A DNA stretch of 12,488 bases. It comes from Desulfobulbus sp. GTDB lineage: Bacteria > Desulfobacterota > Desulfobulbia > Desulfobulbales > Desulfobulbaceae. The stretch covers positions 1 to 12,488 of the forward strand of contig DRKH01000236.1 of NCBI GenBank assembly GCA_011051825.1, read 5' to 3'. Below the pieces are notes generated by a model. It did no database searches. It had not been told where the DNA came from and saw only the letters and a list, made by a program, of their open reading frames with translations. Position 1 is the first letter of the stretch. Every line of letters begins with the position of its first letter. A program made the translations under genes and the position numbers. This document shows, one piece after another, positions 7,067-12,488 of the stretch.

Positions 7067-8881
7067 CTACGGATACCGAACACACAGCATGGTAATATCG
7101 TCGCTCTGCTCGCAATCCCTGCAGAAATCGTCCAGGGCCTCCCGAATGGAGGCAAGGCACCCGGCAGGCGCAGTCTGCCCGCATTGTTTCAGCAACCCGC
7201 CCAGTCTCTTCTCGCCAAACTGTTCATCATCTGCAGCATAGGCCTCGTTGACGCCATCGGTGTATAAAAAAAGCTGCTGACCATGGCTGAGGACAATGGT
7301 TTCTTCCCGGTATTCAACCCCTTCGAATGCCCCGATCGGCGGGTTGCCGGAAGAGGGCAGTTTTGTTATTCCATCTGCATCAATCAGGTAAGGTTCCGTG
7401 TGACCTCCATTGACAAAGGACATCCGTCCAGTCCGCAGGTTCAACACGGCAAGAAAAAGGGTCACAAACATGTTGGCCTCATTATTTTTCACCATGGTGC
7501 GGTTGAGTTTGCCGACGATTTTCGCGGCCGAGGTCCAGCTATCGCCGTAGGCCCGGATATAGCTGATTGCCGTGGCCATGAACATGGCCGCCGGCATGCC
7601 CTTGCCCGAGACGTCCGCCATGACCAGGCAGAGGTGCTCATCATCCATATGAAAATAATCATAAAAATCTCCTCCCACCGCCCTGGCCGGCTGCAGGGTC
7701 GCCGCAACCTCGACGGTCGTAGTTTCCGGCAGTGGACCGGGCAGCATGCTCATCTGGATTGCTCCGGCGATCTCAAGCTCACTCTCTATCTTCTGCTGTT
7801 TCCTGGCCGCAGACTGGATATCTTCCATGTATTGCCTGATCGCATCCTGCATCCTGTGAACCGATCGGGTCAGTTGATAGATTTCATCGTGGGTTTTGGG
7901 AAGTTCGATTTTTTTTTCAAAATTGCCCAGTGAGATCTCCCGGGTCAGTGCGGTCAGTTGTTCGATGGGCCGGGTGAGGCGGCGGCTGACCATCACCATG
8001 GTCACGATCAGCAGGAGTGCGCCCAGCAGGGCCAGAACGACCAGGATCATGGACATGGTGTGCAAGGTGGCAAAGAGCTCGGCCTGCGGCATGACAATGC
8101 CCAGGGTCAACCTGGTCGAGCCGACGTGGCCATAATAGATCCAGTGATCGCCTTCCCGGATGATGCGGTCATACTCGATGGCGGCTTGGGAATATTGCTG
8201 CATGATCTTCGAGCCGTCGGGATGGACCAGTATTTTGTTGTTCCGCGAGAGCAGGATGGCATAACCGGTGCGCAGGACATGGATGGAGGAGATGATCTGC
8301 TGCAGGCTCTCAAGGGAAAGGTCAATGGTCAGGACCCCGGCAAACCTGTTCTGTTCCATGACCGGTGCCGAGTAAGTGGCCATCAGGGTTTCGCCGCCAC
8401 CCTTGTCGAAATAGAGATCGCTCCAGCTCGCCGCCAGCTCCTTTTTGACCCTGCCGTACCATGCCTTCTGCTCATACCAATATGTATTATTGGCCAGGTC
8501 CAGGTAATGGATCGAACCGTCTTTTTTGAAATAATATGGGCAGAAAGGGGTGTCACGGAACACGCCCGGCTCAAAGGCCATGGCCATGCCGTAATACAAC
8601 GGCTCCTGCCGCAGTGTTCGGGTCAGGACTTTTTTGATCACCTCCGGACTGTAACCGCCATTGCGGAGAGCAGTCATGGCCTGTTGTGAGGAATTCCTGG
8701 TCCGGGTGATGATCTCCTGGATCTGGAGACTGCTTTTTTCCACGATCAGCCCGGCCCGTTGACCGGCATCCTCGAGCAGTGCTTTTTTCAGGAAAAGGTA
8801 GTTGACACCTCCGACAAGGGCAAAGACCAGCAGGGCCACCGATACCGAGGCCAGGGCAAAACGGAAGGAGATGCTCTTCAC
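7067..8881 (-). CDS. Membrane sensor with HAMP and SpoIIE/RsbU-type PP2C phosphatase
   Basis: A 604-residue protein. The first membrane segment is about residues 8-31, an extracytoplasmic Cache-like sensor spans about 35-270, and a second membrane segment is about 275-298. A HAMP linker (300-352) and a short coiled coil with QMSMLPGPLP (376-385) follow, then a SpoIIE/RsbU-type phosphatase. The metal-binding acidic residues are all present: D405 (GGDFYDYF), D423 (MADVSGKG), D542 (YTDGVNEA) and D594/D595 (SDDITML), so it should be active. Its expected substrate is the phosphoserine of the STAS protein encoded two genes upstream. The start is GTG at 8881, forming a GTGA overlap with the RsbW-like gene; GAGG lies 8 nt upstream. 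A ligand sensed outside the cytoplasm would trigger dephosphorylation and partner switching. The ligand is unknown. Confidence 0.92.
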   Translation of the reverse strand: MKSISFRFALASVSVALLVFALVGGVNYLFLKKALLEDAGQRAGLIVEKSSLQIQEIITRTRNSSQQAMTALRNGGYSPEVIKKVLTRTLRQEPLYYGMAMAFEPGVFRDTPFCPYYFKKDGSIHYLDLANNTYWYEQKAWYGRVKKELAASWSDLYFDKGGGETLMATYSAPVMEQNRFAGVLTIDLSLESLQQIISSIHVLRTGYAILLSRNNKILVHPDGSKIMQQYSQAAIEYDRIIREGDHWIYYGHVGSTRLTLGIVMPQAELFATLHTMSMILVVLALLGALLLIVTMVMVSRRLTRPIEQLTALTREISLGNFEKKIELPKTHDEIYQLTRSVHRMQDAIRQYMEDIQSAARKQQKIESELEIAGAIQMSMLPGPLPETTTVEVAATLQPARAVGGDFYDYFHMDDEHLCLVMADVSGKGMPAAMFMATAISYIRAYGDSWTSAAKIVGKLNRTMVKNNEANMFVTLFLAVLNLRTGRMSFVNGGHTEPYLIDADGITKLPSSGNPPIGAFEGVEYREETIVLSHGQQLFLYTDGVNEAYAADDEQFGEKRLGGLLKQCGQTAPAGCLASIREALDDFCRDCEQSDDITMLCVRYP

Positions 8882-9264
8882 AGGGTGATCCTCAGGATGT
8901 TACACCCCTGTTTGCTGCTGTAATCGATATGTTTTGCATATTTTTTGAGCAGGTAGATGCCCAGGCCGCCCAATCGGCGTTCTTCGATCCTCCTGTCCAG
9001 TTGGGGGTCGGGAAAAGCCCTGATATCAAAAGGTGCACCATTGTCGCTGCAGGTCAGTTGCACCTCCTGTTGATCGGCCAGCTCCAGGGCAAGAGTGACC
9101 TCGGGCAGCCTGTTGCCGAAATCGGCATGACGTACCAGGTTGGTGAGAATTTCTTCGCAGGTAAACAGGATTTTGAATCGTACATCAGGTTCCAGCGGGC
9201 TGAGCTCCTGCTCTATCCTGTTGAGCACCTCCTTAAGACGGTTAAGGTCAACCGGTATTTTCAC
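8878..9264 (-). CDS. RsbW/SpoIIAB-like anti-sigma factor serine kinase
   Basis: A 128-residue GHKL ATPase of the anti-sigma kinase family. The N-box has E37, E38 and N42 (CEEILTNLVRHA), G1 is SDNGAPFD with D74 and G76, and the ATP lid is RLGGLGIYLLKK (G99, G100, G102). All parts are intact, in contrast to the degenerate HATPase domain in the lux-like operon. It should phosphorylate the STAS partner and, when free, bind a sigma factor or other target. No sigma factor gene is in the window, so the target is elsewhere or is not a sigma factor. It starts with GTG at 9264, overlapping the STAS stop as GTGA, and has no good ribosome-binding site of its own, which fits translational coupling. Confidence 0.9.
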   Translation of the reverse strand: MKIPVDLNRLKEVLNRIEQELSPLEPDVRFKILFTCEEILTNLVRHADFGNRLPEVTLALELADQQEVQLTCSDNGAPFDIRAFPDPQLDRRIEERRLGGLGIYLLKKYAKHIDYSSKQGCNILRITL

Positions 9265-9593
9265 TGTTGATTCAAGGCCTCGTTTTTATCTGCAAAATGA
9301 CGGATAAACTGATTGAAACCGGAGAGTTTAAATACATCTTCGACCATTTCCCGCATGCCGAACACGCCAAAGGTAATCCCCTCCTGTCTGGAGATTTTTG
9401 CCCCGGCAAGCAGTACCTGGAGTCCCGAGCTTGACAGAAAAACGATCTCGCTGAAATCGAGCAGGCAGGAAATCGGCTTTTCCGCGAGCAGTTTTTCAAG
9501 GATTTTTCCGAATTTCGGGGCATTGATGGTATCGAGCTTGCCGGAAACTTTGACGATCAGATGCCCCGCCTCTTCATAATAGCTGCTTTCCAT
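9261..9593 (-). CDS. STAS-domain anti-sigma factor antagonist (SpoIIAA/RsbV-like)
   Basis: A 110-residue single STAS domain. The phosphorylation loop is VFLSSSGLQVLL (51-62). By alignment with the DSSG of SpoIIAA and DSTG of RsbV, S55 is the likely phosphoacceptor; the usual preceding aspartate is replaced by S54. The unphosphorylated form would bind the RsbW-like kinase encoded next and release that kinase's target. It is the first gene of a three-gene operon, started by ATG at 9593 with GGGAG just upstream and served by the promoter at 9637-9664. Confidence 0.92.
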   Translation of the reverse strand: MESSYYEEAGHLIVKVSGKLDTINAPKFGKILEKLLAEKPISCLLDFSEIVFLSSSGLQVLLAGAKISRQEGITFGVFGMREMVEDVFKLSGFNQFIRHFADKNEALNQQ

Positions 9594-9636
9594 AGCACTC
9601 CCTGGTCACTGAACTTTTGTTCCACACTCCATTTTC

Positions 9637-9664
9637 ATTATGGCAGTTGAAGGCAGGCTGTCAA
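9637..9664 (-). promoter_or_regulatory. Sigma-70-type promoter of the STAS-RsbW-phosphatase operon
   Basis: On the minus strand a perfect -35 TTGACA (9659-9664) is followed after 16 bp by CATAAT (9637-9642), five of six bases of the -10 consensus. The predicted start is near 9630, giving a leader of about 37 nt that includes the GGGAG ribosome-binding site before the ATG at 9593. Confidence 0.75.
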
Positions 9665-9706
9665 GCAGTTATTCCAGGACGGACACAATCGATCCACCGA
9701 AGAGTT

Positions 9707-9736
9707 TATTTTTTAGTCGAGTATTTTTTAGTCGAG
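9707..9736. repeat. Perfect 15-bp tandem duplication
   Basis: TATTTTTTAGTCGAG occurs twice back to back (9707-9721 and 9722-9736) with no mismatch. It sits between the end of prmA and the STAS promoter, about 77-106 bp upstream of the predicted transcription start. It could be a binding site for a regulator, a curved A-tract region, or a recent slippage duplication. Confidence 0.9.
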
Positions 9737-9753
9737 GAAACACGCTGCGGTCT

Positions 9754-10662
9754 TCACCTCCTCTGCAACAGCAACGCAGCCCATTCCCCGTCATGCTCGC
9801 TCGTTTGCAGATGAAGGCCCAGCCCGCCATACACCTGGAGAATGTTTTTCTCCTGCTCACCTGTTAAAATACCGGCCAGGACAACCCTGCCGCCGGGGGA
9901 AAGCAGTGCCTTAAACTGCGGTGCCATTTCCACCAGTACGTCATGGACAATATTGGCAAAGATCAGAGAAAATGGCCCCCGGACGTCGGCAAGATCCGTG
10001 ACACTGACCGAGATATGCCCTGTAAGTCCATTGGCTGCAACATTTTCCCCAGCCACCCGCACCGCTTCCGGGTCATTATCAATGGCCAGGACCGATTCAA
10101 CACCAAACAAAACCGCAGCCATGGCCAGGATTCCGGTGCCGGTGCCCACATCAAGCACTTTTTCCACCGGCTGGTCGGACAGACCGGTTGTCAGCAGGGA
10201 CAGGGCCATCCTGGTCGAGGCGTGCTGGCCGGTGCCGAATGCCTGGCCGGGATCCATCTCGATCACTTTCTCATTGCCCCTGGCCTGATAGTCTTCCCAG
10301 GAGGGCTTGATGATCAGGCCCGGCACAATCTCAATCGGGGGAAAAAACCGTTTCCAGCTGGTGGCCCAGTCCTGGTCGTCGATAATCTCGGTTTGCATTT
10401 CCGGCACGGGCTGAGCATAGAGCTGGAACAGCTCTTCGAGAACTGGGCGGGCGGAAGAGATGACCCCTTCCACATCCGCCCCCTCTTCAACAGGGAAAAA
10501 CCCACTGATCAGGCTGCCGGATTCTGTTTCCGGGCTGATCTCCACCCCGGATCCGCTGAGCACTCCGAGCATGTCCGACACCGACTCAACAAGCCGCGAG
10601 GGTGTCTGCAGGCTGAGTTTCAACCATTTTTTCCCCACGGATTCCGTATTCTTTTCATCCAT
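9754..10662 (-). CDS. prmA: Ribosomal protein L11 methyltransferase
   Basis: A 302-residue protein, normal length for PrmA, which uses S-adenosylmethionine to methylate ribosomal protein L11. The N-terminal L11-recognition part ends in DQDWATSWKRFFPP (96-109). The family signature DPGQAFGTGQHAST (137-150) comes next. SAM motif I is VLDVGTGTGILAMAA (169-183), the ribose-binding acid region is AIDNDPEA (193-200), and the IFANIV motif is at 234-239. The ATG at 10662 has GGGGGA about 5 nt upstream. It is transcribed toward the STAS operon but that operon has its own promoter 90 bp beyond the prmA stop. A housekeeping gene; the upstream AT-rich stretch should hold its promoter but I cannot pin it down. 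Other small-protein methyltransferases are less likely given the full PrmA signature. Confidence 0.93.
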   Translation of the reverse strand: MDEKNTESVGKKWLKLSLQTPSRLVESVSDMLGVLSGSGVEISPETESGSLISGFFPVEEGADVEGVISSARPVLEELFQLYAQPVPEMQTEIIDDQDWATSWKRFFPPIEIVPGLIIKPSWEDYQARGNEKVIEMDPGQAFGTGQHASTRMALSLLTTGLSDQPVEKVLDVGTGTGILAMAAVLFGVESVLAIDNDPEAVRVAGENVAANGLTGHISVSVTDLADVRGPFSLIFANIVHDVLVEMAPQFKALLSPGGRVVLAGILTGEQEKNILQVYGGLGLHLQTSEHDGEWAALLLQRR

Positions 10663-10675
10663 TACCGTTCCCCCG

Positions 10676-10704
10676 TTGCCTTCTCACCAATTTCATGCTA
10701 TAAA
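10676..10704 (+). promoter_or_regulatory. Candidate plus-strand promoter with extended -10
   Basis: TTGCCT (10676-10681) is followed after 17 bp by TATAAA (10699-10704), preceded by TGC, an extended -10 arrangement. The predicted start is about 10711. It points toward the RACo-like gene, with a leader of about 220 nt that passes through the hairpin at 10749-10776. Confidence 0.55.
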
Positions 10705-10748
10705 TTCCTATTTCTAAACAAAATCACCATATTAATAGATAAACATTC

Positions 10749-10776
10749 GGGTTGTTACTCAGGAATGACCCTTTTT
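10749..10776 (+). terminator. Terminator-like hairpin in the leader of the RACo-like gene
   Basis: GGGTTGTT (10749-10756) pairs with AATGACCC (10764-10771) over 8 bp including two G-U wobbles, around a 7-nt loop, and is followed directly by five T residues (10772-10776). This is the form of a Rho-independent terminator on the plus strand. No plus-strand gene lies upstream, so it would act on a short transcript from the promoter at 10676-10704, as an attenuator or the end of a small RNA of about 65 nt. Confidence 0.5.
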
Positions 10777-10801
10777 GACAAGCTGTACATGTTTGGATAG
10801 T
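10775..10801 (+). promoter_or_regulatory. Possible second plus-strand promoter
   Basis: A perfect TTGACA (10775-10780) overlaps the T-run of the terminator-like hairpin and is followed after 15 bp by GATAGT (10796-10801), four of six -10 bases. The spacing is short, so this is tentative. If real, it would bypass the hairpin and give a leader of about 125 nt. Confidence 0.3.
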
Positions 10802-10808
10802 GCCCCGG

Positions 10809-10870
10809 GTTCGCTCAGGGAAGCGTAGGCTCCGAGCCTGCTTGAGAGCTATATTGAGTCATATGCGAAC
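10809..10870 (+). other. Possible three-way-junction RNA in the leader of the RACo-like gene
   Basis: An outer stem GTTCG (10809-10813) with CGAAC (10866-10870) encloses two hairpins. The first is CTCAGG (10814-10819) with CTTGAG (10841-10846), capped by AGGCT-ccg-AGCCT (10827-10839). The second is TATAT (10850-10854) with ATATG (10861-10865). The internal segment 10821-10834 matches 109-122 at 13 of 14 bases. I recognise no known riboswitch; in particular the cobalamin B12-box and SAH-riboswitch cores are not seen. The individual stems are short, so chance folding is possible. Confidence 0.35.
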
Positions 10871-10931
10871 AGGCAAGGATCGGGCGAAGACGAGGTGCCG
10901 ACCGGATATTTACTTTTATATCGGAGTTTCA

Positions 10932-12488
10932 ATGAAGCATACCATCCAATTTCTCCCGGACAACATAACCGTAAGCGTTGACAAGGGCGAGAACTTACTT
11001 TCAGCGGCGGCCGAAGCCGGCGTATATATCCATGCCTACTGCGGCGGTGACGGCGTCTGCGGGAAATGCAAGGTCAAAGTCAACCAGGGAGAAGTCGGCT
11101 CGCAGAAGGCCAACCTGAAACAGGAGGACTGGGATCAGGGTTTTCGTCTGGCCTGCCTGTCCTCGGTCGAATCCGACCTGGTGGTCTCCATTCCGGAAAT
11201 GACCACCAAGAGCGGCAAGGCCCTGAAACGAAAGCCGAAGACCACCCGCACCATCTCCGCCCGCTCGCTGGATACCCTGATCGGTGAATGGAAGACCGAT
11301 CCACCGGTCAGCAAGCTCTACCTTGAACTCGATCCACCGACCATGGAGGACAATATATCCGACATGCAGCGGGTCATGCGGGGAATTCGCCAGGTCATGC
11401 CCGATCCCAGGGAACCATCCTATGACCATCCGGAACTTATTAAAATTCTGCCCAGAGCGCTGCGTGATTCCGAATGGAAGATTACCCTGCTGCTCCTGCG
11501 GGGCAAGTACAAGGGAGAGACTTTTCGGATTATCGATGTCGAATCGGGCAACACCACAACCCACCTGTATGGGCTGGCCGTCGACATCGGCACCACTACC
11601 TGCTCCGGGGTACTGGTCGACCTGAACAGTGGAAAAATTATTGCCGAGGCCTCGGGTTATAACGGTCAGATCAGCTACGGGGAAGATGTTATTTCCCGGA
11701 TTATTTATGCCGCTCGGCCGGGCGGGCTCAGGGCGCTGCAGGAAAAAGTAGTCAACACCATCAACACCATTATCGAAGATATCTGCCGCGAAATCATCAT
11801 CAGCCCGGCCGATATCAGCTATATTATGGCAGCCGGCAACACCGTCATGTCGCATCTTCTGCTCGGTCTGGACCCTAAATACATCCGCGAGTCGCCCTAT
11901 GTGCCGTCGGTAAGCCAGTTCCCGTTGACCAAGGCGGCTGAGCTCGGTATCCATGCTCATCCCAGCGTCCGACTGTTTCTCTACCCCTGCATATCCTCCT
12001 ACGTGGGCGGCGATATTGTCGCCGGTGTCCATGCCTGCCAGATGGCCAAATCGGAACAGATCAGCCTGTTTATCGACATCGGCACCAATGGCGAGATTGT
12101 GGTCGGCAACAAGGACTGGATGGTCTGCGCGGCCTGTTCCGCCGGGCCTGCCTTTGAGGGCGGCGGCATCCAGTACGGGATGCGGGCCTCCACCGGCGCC
12201 ATTGAAAATTTCCAGATTCATCCCGAAACCTTTGATCCGATGATAGTCACCATTGGTCGGATCAAACCCAGCGGTATCTGCGGTTCCGGCCTGATCTCCA
12301 TTGTCTCCGAGCTCCTGGAAGCCGGAGTTATTGACCAGCAGGGCAAGTTCAGCCGCAGCCTGGATACCCCCCGTATCCGGGACGGCCGGGACGGCTGGGA
12401 ATACGTGCTGGCCTGGGGACAGGACTCGCTCATCGGCGAAGACATTGTTATCACCGAGGTGGATATCGACAACCTGATGCGGGCCAAA
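10932..12488 (+). CDS. RACo-like 2Fe-2S ferredoxin/ASKHA corrinoid-activation protein (partial, runs off right edge)
   Basis: 519 codons are present with no stop before the window ends. Residues 1-88 are a plant-type 2Fe-2S ferredoxin domain with cysteines C37, C43, C46 and C75 (CGGDGVCGKC). A linker follows. A middle domain with LAVDIGTTTCSGVLVDL (from 215) and an actin/Hsp70-type ATPase-like C-terminal domain with SSYVGGDIVAG, FIDIGTNGEIVV (380-391) and the cysteine-rich VCAACSAGPAFEGGGI complete the visible part. This is the layout of RACo-type reductive activators, which use ATP to restore inactive cob(II)alamin to cob(I)alamin in corrinoid proteins and methyltransferases. The usual family length is a little over 600 residues, so perhaps 100 are missing. 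ATG at 10932 with GGAG 5 nt upstream. No corrinoid protein is visible here; a partner may lie just beyond the edge. Confidence 0.9.
   Translation, partial: MKHTIQFLPDNITVSVDKGENLLSAAAEAGVYIHAYCGGDGVCGKCKVKVNQGEVGSQKANLKQEDWDQGFRLACLSSVESDLVVSIPEMTTKSGKALKRKPKTTRTISARSLDTLIGEWKTDPPVSKLYLELDPPTMEDNISDMQRVMRGIRQVMPDPREPSYDHPELIKILPRALRDSEWKITLLLLRGKYKGETFRIIDVESGNTTTHLYGLAVDIGTTTCSGVLVDLNSGKIIAEASGYNGQISYGEDVISRIIYAARPGGLRALQEKVVNTINTIIEDICREIIISPADISYIMAAGNTVMSHLLLGLDPKYIRESPYVPSVSQFPLTKAAELGIHAHPSVRLFLYPCISSYVGGDIVAGVHACQMAKSEQISLFIDIGTNGEIVVGNKDWMVCAACSAGPAFEGGGIQYGMRASTGAIENFQIHPETFDPMIVTIGRIKPSGICGSGLISIVSELLEAGVIDQQGKFSRSLDTPRIRDGRDGWEYVLAWGQDSLIGEDIVITEVDIDNLMRAK

Noticed and set aside
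10801..10931. Cobalamin riboswitch before the RACo-like gene
   Set aside because: No B12-box (GCCACTG-like) or other conserved cobalamin riboswitch core could be found.
11001..12221. A 406-codon open frame on the minus strand
   Set aside because: Antisense to the RACo-like gene, whose plus-strand frame has an intact ferredoxin cysteine pattern and ASKHA motifs.
1..12488. CRISPR array, tRNA or rRNA
   Set aside because: No regularly spaced direct repeats and no tRNA cloverleaf or rRNA signature seen on either strand.

Overview
This window looks like a stretch of chromosome from a Gram-negative anaerobe, most likely a member of the Desulfobacterota (a sulfate-reducer-like deltaproteobacterium). 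That placement is an inference from gene content: LuxE/LuxC/PaaK-like enzymes, a SpoIIE/RsbW/STAS partner-switching module, PrmA, and a corrinoid-activation (RACo-type) ferredoxin/ASKHA protein. There is no rRNA or tRNA to confirm it.

Layout. (1) Positions 1-359 contain no gene. They hold a long imperfect hairpin (18-144) and a second patch with small hairpins just after the end of the first operon. (2) Positions 360-6786 form a tight four-gene operon on the minus strand. In order of transcription it encodes a LuxE-like acyl-protein synthetase, a LuxC-like acyl reductase fused to a second LuxE/PaaK-like adenylate-forming domain, a free-standing PaaK-like ligase, and a HATPase-GNAT fusion. Neighbouring genes overlap by 4-8 bp or are one base apart. 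(3) Positions 6787-7066 are a spacer with a REP-like hairpin. (4) Positions 7067-9593 form a second minus-strand operon of three genes joined by GTGA overlaps: STAS anti-sigma antagonist, RsbW-type kinase, then a membrane sensor with a SpoIIE/RsbU-type phosphatase. A good sigma-70-type promoter lies in front of it. (5) prmA (minus strand) follows. (6) Positions 10663-10931 are a divergent intergenic region with a strong-looking plus-strand promoter, a terminator-like hairpin and a possible three-way-junction RNA. (7) A plus-strand gene for a RACo-like 2Fe-2S/ASKHA protein runs off the right edge.

How the parts may work together. LuxE and LuxC are known as the synthetase and reductase of the bacterial fatty acid reductase complex: the acid is activated as acyl-AMP, passed to the LuxE cysteine, then to the LuxC cysteine, and reduced by NADPH to an aldehyde. 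Both key cysteines are present (LuxE C372, LuxC C269), yet no luciferase (luxAB) or luxD lies in the window. The operon adds two further adenylate-forming domains and a GNAT acyltransferase joined to a degenerate RsbW-like domain. This suggests an undescribed acyl-activation/reduction/transfer pathway rather than light production. The neighbouring STAS/RsbW/PP2C module could control it, and the RsbW-like domain at the end of the operon is a possible link, but that connection rests only on proximity.
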